Positions 49,207 to 60,404 of a stretch of 64,000 nucleotides of DNA are shown piece after piece. Every line of letters begins with the position of its first letter. Within the stretch, counting starts at the first letter, position 1. This DNA comes from Antedon bifida (taxonomy: Eukaryota > Echinodermata > Crinoidea > Comatulida > Antedonidae). Where the stretch lies: NCBI GenBank assembly GCA_963402885.1, contig OY727095.1, forward strand, positions 8,623,001 through 8,687,000, in the 5' to 3' direction. The translations under genes and the position numbers were made by a program. Below the pieces are notes generated by a model that did not search any database, had not been told where the DNA came from, and saw only the letters and a list, made by a program, of their open reading frames with translations.

Positions 49207-49312
49207 TTTTTAGTCGCGTGCAAATTCGACTCTACAGCTCACTATGTCGGTCGGTTGGTCGGTCGGTCGGTCGGTAAACACTAACTCAAATTTGAGCACG
49301 CGACTGCAGCCA
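49207..49312 (+). mobile_element. TCGG-microsatellite element, copy 4, left part
   Basis: Same subfamily as copy 3 up to ACGCGACTGCAGCCA. The remainder (TATGGCCTTGTTT) reappears at about 50124, beyond a LINE fragment, so this copy is split. Confidence 0.75.
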
Positions 49313-50123
49313 CTTCATATTTATATAGGTTAAAGACCCTAAATATTTTAAGTATTGAAGATATATTTAAATTGTATAGACTCACATTAGGTTTTAAAAT
49401 AATGCATGGCCTCTGTCCCTCATCCTTTAATGAGTTTGTGAGATGTGTGAAGGGCGTTTAATACACTGGAAGGCTAAGACCAATACATTTTTGAATTCAT
49501 CGTTCGTTATTTTTCCTAGATTATGGAATTTCCCAATAAAATTAAACAATGTGCTACAATTTCAGACTTTAAAGCCCAACTCACCAAACATTTGATCTCA
49601 AAATATTAAGATGTAATTGTTTATATTTTTTTTCCCCACTCTTATTATAATTCTCAGATTTATATGTATACATATTATATATAAAAATAAAGCTACATTG
49701 TAACAATTAATTATTTGTATGAATATTTCTCTTTCTATTGTATATTACTAAGATTGTTACAAGTTAAAAGTAGTTAAAATGTAGGCATATTTACATAAAA
49801 AGATGATTGATTTAAATATAATAACCATGCTTTCATTTACAATTTTAAAAAGATGTTATTAAAATATAAAGATAAAACATGGTAATAAAAGTCTATGAAC
49901 TGTTTATTCAATGCAGCTTATTATTAATTGGTGTATCCCATTATAACTTTGTTTTGTTTTGTTTTAAATTAATTTTTACTACTTAGTTTTGTTATTTTTG
50001 TATTTTATAATAATGATGGAGTAAGAGCATTTTTCTGTTTGGGCTCATGCATATTACTTGCTCATGGCAAGATGAAATGTAAAGTACTCCTAAAATCTTT
50101 TGCCGAATAAATATTATTATTAT
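49313..50123 (+). mobile_element. 5'-truncated LINE (CR1/L2-like C-terminal reverse-transcriptase region and 3' UTR)
   Basis: Translation gives RLKTLNILSIEDIFKLYRL, then TLGFKIMHGLCPSSFNEFV, later FPRLWNF, and PNKIKQCATISDFKAQLTKH ending LISKY-stop at about 49610. W-N-x-L-P-N-x-I followed by a short FK-x-L tail is the usual C-terminus of CR1/Jockey-type ORF2. There is a stop at about 49460 and a frameshift at the WNF/PNK junction, so it is dead. The 3' part is non-coding and ends AATAAATATTATTATTATTA. It is inserted in a TCGG element. Confidence 0.75.
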
Positions 50124-50136
50124 TATGGCCTTGTTT
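50124..50136 (+). mobile_element. TCGG-microsatellite element, copy 4, right remnant
   Basis: TATGGCCTTGTTT resumes right after the (ATT)n tail of the LINE, matching the position that follows GCAGCCA in copy 3. The match is short, so this is inference. Confidence 0.45.
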
Positions 50137-53100
50137 ATGTTAGTCCACCAGTCGGCGTTTCGATTTTTGTCTGAAAAATGTGAGCTCAAATATTATGCGT
50201 ATGAAACGCCATATATGTCCCAAAATATTTAACTTTTCAATAATTTCGGTCTAGAACCGAGACTACTTTATAGGACCCAGCAGTGTCTTCTTAATAGGGA
50301 TTTCCCTTGAACAGAGGTTGGTTGTAGTGTGTTAAAAACTATATTTCCACTTGTTAATTTCTTTTTTCACTTGTATTGGTGTGCATTAACAAGGGTGTTC
50401 CAGGAGAGACAGGGCTGTATACCAGTTCTAACCATGGAGGTAGTACCACCGGATTTTGAAATGCGTTAAATAACTGAACTTGTAGTGTAATTCAGATCAT
50501 CGCATTTATTCAATGATAATGCACCCCGGGCACTGCATCACTTTGCACTCTCTGTACTGTATGTTAGGGCCTTAATATTTTAAAATGCGTTTATTATAAA
50601 GAAATTATATAAAACGAAACGAATTTTCTTTTAGAAAGATAATACGGATAATTGATCGATTTATTTATAGTCAATTATTATTTTGATTGGAGCAAAACAA
50701 ACATTTATCTACTCGAAACCACTTTAAACTCGGCGGCCTAAAATAAAAGATATGTGCCTAAATTAATCATCATTGTGCAGTTTGGTGAGATTAGCCTCTT
50801 GTAGAATGAAGTGATTAATTATGATTATTTTCAGTACGTTTCTTCAAAAGCTCTACGAAAAGTAGTGAAACTATATTGAAAAATGTGTAGTTTCTTTCGG
50901 CATGTATAATTCATGGTTTCATTAAATAATAATCGTTAAAACACGCACGTTGTTTTTTTAACTGTACTCTTTGTGGTCATCATGCCATGAGCTTACCTTT
51001 TAGGCCTAGACACATTTGGGTTGAATATTTACTGACGAGTTTGTTTATTACGAGTTGCATGCGTTATTCTTTAGCAAGAAAAATGCATGTATTGAATTAT
51101 GCATGTAATTTAATATAATATCTAATGCGGTCAATAATAATGAATATTAATAGTTATATAATGCCGATTATTTAGCATGGTTTGTGCTGTAGACTATTTT
51201 ATTTTAATACAAACTTTTGTTCTAAAATGGCATAGCATATTTGCGTTATGTCATGTTTGTAGTAGTTCCAAAAACCTATAATTTTATTGGTTAAGAAATG
51301 CACGTAGCGTATGTACAGTGCATTGGGCCACCTCATACCTGTCCGGGGAGAATGTCCGGGGAGAGCCGAACGTCTTATCGCTAGCCTCACAGTTAGCACT
51401 TCTTAATCTGCCAACTTCCCATACTATGCGACTCCCTCCCATTGGATTGGTGACCTAATTATTGAGGTAAGGTCAGACCTTATCATTCCTCCGTTACACG
51501 TTATGTTATTAATAATATAACATAATAGGCCTATAAAGCGCGAATTGTAAAGATACGAGTCGTGATTGGCGAAATTATTTACGTTGCGCAAGCTTGAAAA
51601 CATGCGGATGATACACGACCGAGCGCAGAAGCACAATGTACAGGTTTTACCAACAAAAGGAAATAATTTGATTGAAAAAATTTGAAATTGAAAATTCTTG
51701 GAACTGATCATTTTGACGAGAAAGAAACAATAGCAAACTTGTGCACTACTATTAATGTTTGAAGCGCAGAACATTACAGGAAAGAGCCAAACCAAACGTC
51801 AATCGAAATTTGACAGTCATTATTTCAACAGAAACTGAATCCATGTGTTGAAATGAAAGCACAGGTGCTTGTCCTGTCCAACTGCCTCCCTAACCCGGCT
51901 TAGCTCAGAAAACGGAAATGTGGCTTAGCTTACCTTGTTTACTGAAAGTTAGGCCCCTGGTTAAATATTGACTACAATTATGACCGTATTTAATTTTTAG
52001 CATGAACAATAATGTATTCTGTGTGTGTGCTGTGAAACCTAAAAAGCTAGGCAATGCGTATGTACAGTAGGTAGAGTAGAATAGTTTCATGTAGCGTCTA
52101 AACCTGCATATGTACAGAGTACAGCTTAAATTTCGCGCTCAGGACGATTATTTTTTTGTCGGTTTGTGCGTGTATGGATGGATGATGATCCATCGCGTCG
52201 ACTTGCGTTGCGCATACGTCTTTGCGTTACGTCCTAGTGAGAACTAAGCGCCTGACATTTTCTAGGCATAAATCCAGCTTGATTTGTGTTAAATCGATAC
52301 TAAAAAGTGTACAATTTTCTTGCTATCGGTACCAATTGTTTCCAAATTCAATTGTCACAGCCTACCAACATTACGTATGTAGTGGTTGAATGACCTCTTT
52401 ATAAAACTGTTACAAAATACAGCATTCGTAGTTGAATTAGTTTCCCCGACACGCTTGACAGATTGCTGTAAAGAACTTTGACGTTTTGTTCCTTCGAGAG
52501 AAGTAACGTTAATCACAAAATACTTAGTGTTGTCTTAAATGACTTAAAGTGAAATTATGATGTATGATTTAGCCTTCAAGTGGCAAATTGAAAGTATAGT
52601 GGTTACGCATAGCAATGCTCGTGGCGAGTATTTTGTTTCGTTATAATAGCCAAGTATTTAGAAAACAAATATCGACAAGTGAAATACAAATTTCTCCAGA
52701 TTCCTGGAAGAAACAAACAAAAAAGTACAACGATCTTTTTAAAAGCTTAGTTTCCTTTCGTTTTTCATTAATTGTTGTAATGTACAGCGCTTTGTAAATA
52801 AAACATTATAAAAATGTTATATTTCTATAAAGATTGGCTTAATTGTCACAGTATCACACTTAAAATTATTTTTAATCAATGATATAATTATAGTCTGGGC
52901 TATAGGCCTATAGATCAAAATAATTATTTTATGTTTTATTACCTGGACGAAAAAATAAATTTAACTCATAAATATTTCATACTTCTGTTAGTTGAGGTAA
53001 CAAACCTTGTAATACAATCTGTCCGTACCGTACATCCATATGGGCTGTACCGTTACTACTGTACCAGGAAAGCAACACGAACGTGTAAAAAAAGTTTTCT

Positions 53101-53157
53101 AATTAGAGAGGGCGGCAAACTAAAATTACTTTATGTCATAACACAGTTATATCTCTT
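50137..53157. other. Gene-poor stretch
   Basis: Includes the MITE-1 fragment at 52172 and a diverged repeat at about 50289. The longest frame is 123 codons on the minus strand at 51424-51795, without recognisable domains. Confidence 0.5.
52172..52250. mobile_element. MITE family 1, right-half fragment
   Basis: Only the right half is visible: GATCCATCGCGTCG, ACTTGCGTTGCGCATACGTC, then TTGCGTTACGTCCTAGTGAG. The left end is missing. Confidence 0.6.
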
Positions 53158-53206
53158 TAAGGTCTGTCTACACAATCAAACTTTATGTGACAAAAAAATG
53201 TGATGC
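53158..53206. mobile_element. MITE family 2, left-end fragment
   Basis: AAGGTCTGTCTACACAATCA to AAAAAATGTGATG, cut where a hAT-like end (CAGGCCCGTAGTCAGG) begins. No right half was found. Confidence 0.65.
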
Positions 53207-53295
53207 AGGCCCGTAGTCAGGGGGGGTTTTTATGGTTCGGGCGAACCCCCCTTTACAGCGAACCCCCCCTTAACCGACTGCGAACCCCCATCCCC
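53207..53295 (+). mobile_element. hAT-like element, left end
   Basis: CAGGCCCGTAGTCAGG, then a GC-rich stretch with GGGGTTT, GGGCGAACCCCCC and GCGAACCCCC, of the type seen at ends of CAGGCCCGTA hAT elements. No matching right end was found, so it is partial. Confidence 0.45.
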
Positions 53296-54092
53296 GACAT
53301 CCCCAATACCTCACCACCCTCATCTCTAAAAATCCTCCAAATACGTGCCCCACAATACAAAAGGTTATTTGTAAATTGAAAAATTCGTTAACTCGTTCGT
53401 TAATAACTCATACCTTATTGTTAAACAAATGAATTGGTTGCCGAAAAATAATACGAATTTTTGGTCCCAGGATGTAACATGATATTGACGTGAGCTTGGG
53501 CACGAACGAATCGTACAAAGGACACCGCTAGACAACCGCGTACCTATTGTTTCGATCACTGGCAGTCAGCATGCATATAATAATAGCCTTCCGACGTACA
53601 TCAAAAAATGGAACGCTCGGTTACCTACAATATGTATGTGTGGCTATGAAGTATAGTGGATTATAGTGAATTTAATATATTACACTATAATATCTATGGT
53701 ATCATGTACTGTAGTTTACACCTATTAGACCGGCAGCCCAGAGACATTTCGTTAGATGAGCTAGGTACCAATATCTGACTATTTAAGTTTTATTAACTAT
53801 TTAAGATATTTGCTGCGCGCATGCACGATACTTCCTTCCAGATCAAGGCCATGTTATATCATTGTTGCTTGTAGTTGTGTAGTTGTTAACTGGTTGACTT
53901 ACTATTATGTACGTATAGTTCCAAGTCGATGCAAAAAACATCGAACATGGTAATATTCCAACGCGTTAATGACGACCCTAACAGACGTATCGTGAACACA
54001 CAATTATTGAAACAACTCAATACACATTATATAATGTATTAACTTGATCAAAATTGTTTGAGTCTAGCACTAAATTTGATTTGATTTTTTTT
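53296..54092. other. Non-coding, nothing recognised
   Basis: May be interior of the hAT-like element whose left end is at 53207, but no right end is found. Confidence 0.4.
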
Positions 54093-54293
54093 TACATTTG
54101 TGGGCGATGGTCGTTTTCACATTTGTGGTCGCTGTTTTATTACATTTGTGGGTGATGCGTTTTCACATTTGTGGTTGTTTTCACATTTGTGGGTGATGCG
54201 TTTTCACATTTGTGGTTGTTTTCACATTTGTGGGTGATGCGTTTTCACATTTGTGGTTGTTTTCACATATGTGGGCGTTTTCACATTTGTGGG
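54093..54293 (+). repeat. Minisatellite of ACATTTGTGG motifs
   Basis: About ten copies of TTTTCACATTTGTGG. In the middle they form a 41-bp higher-order unit alternating GGTGATGCG and GGTTG spacers. Confidence 0.8.
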
Positions 54294-54330
54294 TTCAACA
54301 GGGACCCCGAAATGTGCTAAAAAATCGGTA

Positions 54331-54950
54331 CCGGTTAGATGAGAGAGATACCACCTAATTTTACCACCACGGGATGCCCATTGGCATCCTTATACCAGTA
54401 TCACAAACGACAGACTTTTTGTCTGCTGCAATAGGCCCGCCAGACCCTCCGAGGGAGGGCCTAAAATGGGGCTAGCATAGATGAGTGAGGTACCACTCAA
54501 AATTAATGCCAAATGAACAAGTTGTGTTCATAAAATACGAAATGGATAACAACAGACTAATTGTCTGCTGCGCCGCAAGTGCCAGACTCCCTAAAGTTAG
54601 ACTAGAGACCCCCTTCCCCCAACTAGCCCAGCCTAGATATTGTAGATACCACCAGCAACCAATTTTATATGATTTAGCACAATGTAAGCAATACCAAATG
54701 ACCTATTACAGACTATCTGTACACTGCCTTGGCCCTGGCAGACCCCTCTAAAGTTAGACTGGAGACCCCCCTTTCCCCAACTAGCCCAGCTTAGATATTG
54801 TAGATACCACCAGCAACCAATGTTATATGATTTAGCACATTGTAAGCAATACCAAATGACCTATTACAGACTATCTGTACACTGCCTTGGCCCTGGCAGA
54901 CTCCTCTAAAGTTCGACTAGAGACCCCATTTACCCCAAGTATAGCCTACC
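54331..54950 (+). repeat. Tandem array of about 155-bp units at the left of the foldback element
   Basis: Four units with increasing similarity toward the right. Shared blocks are GATACCACC, CAGACTATCTGTACACTGCC, CTGGCAGACCCCTCTAAAG, GACTAGAGACCCCC, CCAACTAGCCCAGC and TAGATATTGTAGATACCACC. The last unit continues into the left arm of the foldback element. Confidence 0.75.
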
Positions 54951-55680
54951 TTAGATATTGTAGATACCACCAGCAGCAAAAAAAACCCAAAACAACATGT
55001 TTAATTGAATAAAGTTTAACTTTAATCGAACTAACACAAAACAATTGAAAATATATCCCATCAATGACGATAAAATGACCATTACCATTCTAAAGGGAAA
55101 AATAGTTTAAGAGTTTCACATAAAACTTATATAAGCCAAATAATAAAAACTTTTCAACGTATGATATGGTTGGAATCTACCTAAAACATATTTTACTGAC
55201 TAAACGCTGTAGTTTTACAGAAATAGGCCTACTGCACATACAATTTTAAGTAAAAAAAAACGATCTGTTGCCCAATGCTTTTTAGAAGAGTATAGTAATA
55301 ATTTGTAACATAATGTGGTAATTACTATTAACATTTAAACATAATTCTGACCAAATCCAGTAGTATTAAATAAATAACCTAATCAAAGCTTTCTTTTTAT
55401 TTAAATATTTCTTTGTTATATTATATTATATATAATGTAACTGTAAAACTGTAGGCCTAGTTGTAGCCAAATTAGAAGAGTATATTAATATATTTTCAAC
55501 AAGTACTGTAGCCCAATGCTTATTATAAAAGATTATACTAATTTTTTTATCAGTTTTTATCAGTTTAATAGATCAGTACTACATAACTAGCCCAATGCTT
55601 ATTAGAAGAGTATATTAATCATTATTTTGAACAAAGTTTGTGTATTAAATAAATAACTTTTACAATAAACTGGTTTCCAG

Positions 55681-55811
55681 AATCGGCATTACCCAAAAAC
55701 CTTTTTGAAGATGTACCTGTGAGCGTTAGCGAAACCAACGAAGATGATATAAGTTCTGGGCCGGAATGGAGCGACGACACTGACAGTGAACTTGAGATGT
55801 TCTGTTTTTAG
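55681..55811 (+). CDS. Exon-like acidic C-terminal segment inside the foldback element
   Basis: A good acceptor (CTGGTTTCCAG) precedes an open frame of 43 residues ending in TAG. It is markedly acidic (ETNEDDISS, EWSDDTDSELEM) and ends FCF. It lies in the unique centre of the foldback element and could be the last exon of an element-encoded or captured protein. I do not recognise the protein. No upstream exon on this strand is identified. Confidence 0.35.
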
Positions 55812-56393
55812 AAATTAGAAATTTACATACATACATAATTCATAGTTCTCCCGTTATACCGTTTTTATGGTTTTTATTTAATATAAATGTTTATATGTCC
55901 ATGTCAATACAATTATCAAACTCTCACTAATGCAGCAAGGGCTACAATATAATATTTACTATAACATATACGTTTACATAGTAATATCCAGTATTTTGAG
56001 AGAGAAAAAAAATATATTAAACACAATAATTATATTTTAAATACTTTTAATACTTTTACCCGAGTTTGGTCAGTAATATGTACATCTAAACATATTTTAT
56101 TGTTAATAGTAGATTCCATTATAAAAATATTAAATATACTATTTTAATCAGCATTGGGTTACAGTACTTTTATTGTAAAAGTTATTTATTTAATACACAA
56201 ACTTTGTTCAAAATAATGATTAATATACTCTTCTAATAAGCATTGGGCTAGTTATGTAGTACTGATCTATTAAAAAGGTACACAAAATTTGTATAATCTT
56301 TTATAATAAGCATTGTGCTACAGTACTTGTTGAAAATATATTAATATACTCTTCTAATTAAGAATTTGGCTACAACTACTGTTTTTTACTTAC

Positions 56394-56471
56394 AAATTGT
56401 ATAATGTTGCCCGAGAGTAGCTCTGCTAACTTCTCTGGCTGTTTTACTGTCATCGTTTTGTTGTACTGTAC
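56394..56471 (-). CDS. Exon-like segment in the right arm of the foldback element
   Basis: On the minus strand an acceptor (TTTTTTCTAG) and a consensus donor (GTAAGT) bound 78 nt that are open in one frame (26 codons). The frame includes MTVKQPEKLAELLSGN followed by IIQF. The left arm has no counterpart of this segment. It could be an internal or first coding exon of the same unknown protein, or chance. Confidence 0.3.
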
Positions 56472-56796
56472 CTAGAAAAAAGGTATTTAAAGTTATTTCT
56501 GTAAAACTACAGCGTTTAGTCAGTAAAATATGTTTTAGGTAGATTCCAACAATCTCATGCATTGAAAAGTATTTATTATTTGGCTTATAAGTGAAACTCT
56601 TAAACTATTTTCCCTTTAGAATGGTAATGGTCATTTTATCGTCATTGATGGGATATATTTTCAATTGTTTGGTGTTAGTTCGTTGTTTTGTGGGGTTTTT
56701 TTGCTGCTGGTGGTATCTACACTATCTAAGGTAGGCTATACTTGGGGTAAATGGGGTCTCTAGTCGAACTTTAGAGGGGTCTGCCAGGGCCAAGGC

Positions 56797-57635
56797 CAGG
56801 GCACATAACATGGCACCTCTAATTGGCCTGAAAAACACTCTCATGCAGCATGCTACCATTGAACAAAACGATCGTACTTTTTATCATTGTTGAATGATAT
56901 TAGCCTAATTGTTAAAACGACCTTCACAACCAAAATATTTCTTTGTATTTTAAATGGAACGCTATAAAAATAATCCTCTGCTTCATCAGAGCATGAATAC
57001 CTAATAACCAGACAAGAACGTATCTTGCATATTCCCCTTCACTATAGATCCCACCCCTTACCACTTATCCTCCCCATTAAAAACTAGATATCCTTAGATA
57101 TTCATCATTATATATCCTCTTCGCCCTCTGCATTTGCCACTACACTAAATATTTTACTACCATACGCGTATTTCCAAGGAGATTGATCGATTATTATTAT
57201 ATTAATATATAAACGATGTACATGCACAATATTCTCAGTGAAAAATCAAATACTGTAATAAGAATATCATATTTAATCGATTTTCTTTAGTAACAGTAAT
57301 TTCTTTACGATATGAAGTGGACAGACAATTATTTATTAGTTTATTACGGACAGTTTTAAGGTCCTTTTCAGACCATAAAAGATAAGCATTGTCCAGTAGA
57401 TAATTGACGATATCTAAGATTAATTTCAAAACGTATAATGTGAATTAATAGCGAAAATACAATACATTGCTAAAATTACCATACTCATATAACAATTGCT
57501 ACTTTATGACGTGTAAGTGTATACAATACGTGTCATAAAATGAAATGGTTTACATACGTATTTAGAAATATATTGTAAAACTTTTATGGAATTATAATTA
57601 GTCCATGGACCCTCCCATTCTGGGGAAACTCTATA
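56797..57635. other. Non-coding, nothing recognised
   Basis: AT-rich sequence between the foldback element and the minisatellite. Confidence 0.55.
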
Positions 57636-58975
57636 AAGGGACACCTTACCGTGTAATAATACTACTGCCAAATCCTATTAAAGGGACACTTTACCGTGTA
57701 ATAACAATACAGCCAAACCCTATGAAAGGGACACTTTACTGTGTAATAACACTACTGCCAAATCCTATGAAAGGGACACCTTACCGTGTAATAACACTAC
57801 AGCCAAATCCTATGAAAGAGACACTTTACTGTGTAATAACACTACAGCCAAATCCATTAAAGGGACACTTTGCTGTGTAATAACACTACAGCTAAATCTT
57901 ATTATTAAAGGGACACTTTACCGTGTAATAACACTACAGCCAAATCCATTAAAGGGACACTTTGCTGTGTAATAACACTACAGCTAAATCTTATTATTAA
58001 AGGGACACTTTACCGTGTAATAACACTACAGCCAAATCCTATGAAAGGGACACCTTACCGTGTAATAACACTACAGCTAAATATTATTATTAAAGGGACA
58101 CTTTACCGTGTAATAACACTACAGCCAAATCCTATGAAAGGGACACTTTACTGTGTAATAACGCTACAGCTAAATCTTATTATTAAAGGGACACTTTACT
58201 GTGTAATAACACTACAGCTAAATCTTATTATTAAAGGGACACTTTACTGTGTAATAACACTACAGCTAAATCTTATTATTAAAGGGACACTTTACCGTGT
58301 AATAACACTACAGCTAAATCCTATTAAAGGGACACTTTACTGTGTAATAACACTACAGCCAAATCCATTAAAGGGACACTTTGCTGTGTAATAACACTAC
58401 AGCTAAATCTTATTATTAAAGGGACACTTTACCGTGTAATAACACTACAGCCAAATCCATTAAAGGGACACTTTACCGTGTAATGACACTACAGCCAAAT
58501 CCTATGAAAGGGACACTTTACTGTGTAATAACACTACAGCTAAATCTTATTATTAAAGGGACACTTTACCGTGTAATAACACTACAGCTAAATCCTATCA
58601 AAGGGACACTTTACTGTGTAATAACACTACAGCCAAATCCATTAAAGGGACACTTTGCTGTGTAATAACACTACAGCTAAATCTTATTATTAAAAGGACA
58701 CTTTACCGTGTAATAACGCTACAGCTAATTCATATTAAAGGGACACTTTACTGTGTAATAACGCTACAGCTAAATCTTATTATTAAAGGGACACTTTACC
58801 GTGTAATAACACTACAGCCAAATCCTATGAAAGGGACACTTTACTGTGTAATAACACTACAGCCAAATCCTATGAAAGGGACACTTTACCGTGTAAGCCA
58901 AACTATATTCAAGAGACACTTCACCGTGTAATAATACACAGCCAAACCCTATTCAATGGACACTCTATAATTAAT
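57636..58975 (+). repeat. Minisatellite, about 30 copies of a 43-49 bp unit
   Basis: The unit is AAAGGGACACTTTACCGTGT, AATAACACTACAGCCAAATC and CTATG, with two variants (a CTATG end or a TTATTATT end). The 45-bp form is a multiple of three, so it leaves long open frames (for example 58041-58391) that are not evidence of coding. The copies at the right edge are the most diverged. Confidence 0.92.
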
Positions 58976-59879
58976 GGCAAACTTGTTTTGGGTCCCGCGG
59001 GTGACCCATTGTACTACTTTCTTCTATTTTTTTTTTTTGCTAAATTTCCAGTTTCTTCCCCATCAAAACAACTGTCTATTTGTGTTTGACCTAATAAACA
59101 TGAACTTTGATGTATACAATAAGCATTTATCTATTTGAGCATGTATCGGTAATTATTTGTGGTAGGTATTAAACAAAGGGTTTATACATATTATTATCAT
59201 TTGAATATCTAATTTCTAATTCACATACTTAGTTTTTATATATTTTATAAATATTAATCAATCAATTTTATTTATATTGTTACTATTTATATTGTTACTA
59301 CATGTGTTATAGTTTATTGTAAATGTTTATTCTTATGGTGTTTTTATCCTTAAGGGCCACAATGGAAATAAGTTCGACCTTTGGGTTACTTTTTTGTGTT
59401 ACCCTGAATTTATTCTTTGTATTTTTTTAAAACATGGTTTAAAATAGGAGCTACTATCAGTTTTGAGTAAAAAATGGGGGCCATTTTGAAATCCAAGATG
59501 GCGGCCAAAATAGGGTCGGGAAAAATTGGCCCCCAGTTGCAATGAATTCTGCTAGTCCTAAGAATTCCAAAACTGCCAAGAACTCAACTTGAGCATTAGA
59601 ATCTCACGGAACTGATTTTTGGAACATTAGGTTCTCCACTAAAATGTCCTATCATTATTTTCTTTGTTTTATTTGGAGTGTGGTTTAAAACAACACTTTT
59701 GTAAAGTTTATAGTGGATAAATAAAAATGAATTTTTGGAAATTGTGGTTTTAACATCTGAATTCCAAATTATACAATTTAACCTTTTGCTCAATATATTT
59801 ATAGCAACAGCTTCATATTTTTTGTATAACTTTTTAAAATTATTAATTGATAATTAATTTACATTAATTGAGTACAGTT
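58976..59879. other. Non-coding, probable old repeat
   Basis: Contains AAATCCAAGATGGCGGCC at about 59490, a phrase common in old DNA-transposon repeats. No gene seen. Confidence 0.4.
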
Positions 59880-60264
59880 ATTAGAATGTATTACCGTACC
59901 AAAAGTACCTTCATCGGGGACTTCCATGTGACGTTCGCATTGAACGAAAACAAATTTATCATGAATTTTACGTGAGAGAGTACCATTTGCGGCCATCTAG
60001 GGGTGTCATTTAACAATTTGCTTGCCATTACCAATCTAGAAAACGTATTAAATTTATGGAAAAGAAGGAATCTTACATTTTTTGGTAAAATAACTATTAT
60101 TAAAACACTTGCATTGTCTAAGTTTATATATAACGCAAGTATAATTGATGTTCCCAAAGATATAGTTAAACAAATAGAAAAACTACTATATACGTTCCTA
60201 TGGGGAACTAGAAGGGAAAAGATAAAGAGAATAACCTTAATTAAAAATATTAAGGAAGGTGGTA
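59880..60264 (+). mobile_element. Tx1/L1-like LINE ORF2 fragment (upstream part)
   Basis: Translation from about 59995: HLGVSFNN, NLENVLNLWKRRNLTFFGK, ITIIKTLALSKFIYNAS, IVKQIEKLLYTFLWGTRR, and NIKEGG at 60264. This is the region just after the reverse-transcriptase catalytic core in Tx1/L1-type ORF2 (LGV-x-F, LNLWK-x-R-x-LT-x-x-GK, FLW). The catalytic core itself is absent. The left boundary is uncertain and an in-frame stop lies just upstream. The text resumes at about 62717. Confidence 0.75.
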
Positions 60265-60280
60265 GATGTATGCATGTAGG

Positions 60281-60404
60281 ATGGTGTAAATATGGTGTAA
60301 GAATGTTAAACCATGATAAACACTATCTAGTAAGTTGTAGGATGGTGTAATATGGTGTAAGAATGTTAAACCATGATAAACACTATCTAGTAAGTTGTTG
60401 CATG
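60281..60404 (+). repeat. Tandem duplication, about 61 bp
   Basis: AGGATGGTGTAAATATGGTG to TAAACACTATCTAGTAAGTTGT occurs twice in a row with one base of difference in length. It lies just inside the interrupting segment. Confidence 0.85.

Larger units (their letters stand above)
54884..56796. mobile_element. Foldback-like element with long inverted arms
   Basis: The outer arms 54884-55226 and about 56487-56796 are inverted copies (GCCTTGGCCCTGGCAGAC, TCTAAAGTTCGACTAGAGAC, TACCACCAGCAGC, ACTGACTAAACGCTGTAG). Inner arms about 55455-55672 and 56170-56395 are also inverted copies (AGCCCAATGCTTATTAGAAG, TTGTGTATTAAATAAATAAC). A unique centre lies between. Two exon-like segments are inside. No transposase motif is recognised. 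Confidence 0.75.

Noticed and set aside
57605-58665. Frames of 60-116 codons with a 15-residue period
   Set aside because: The minisatellite unit is about 45 bp, so it stays open by arithmetic. Units of 43, 48 and 49 bp break the frame repeatedly, and there is no start context or splice support.
59891-59996. Minus-strand start-like exon (MAANGTLSRK...) with a possible donor
   Set aside because: The opposite strand reads into the LINE ORF2 text (HLGVSFNN and onward), so this is most likely an antisense shadow of the LINE.
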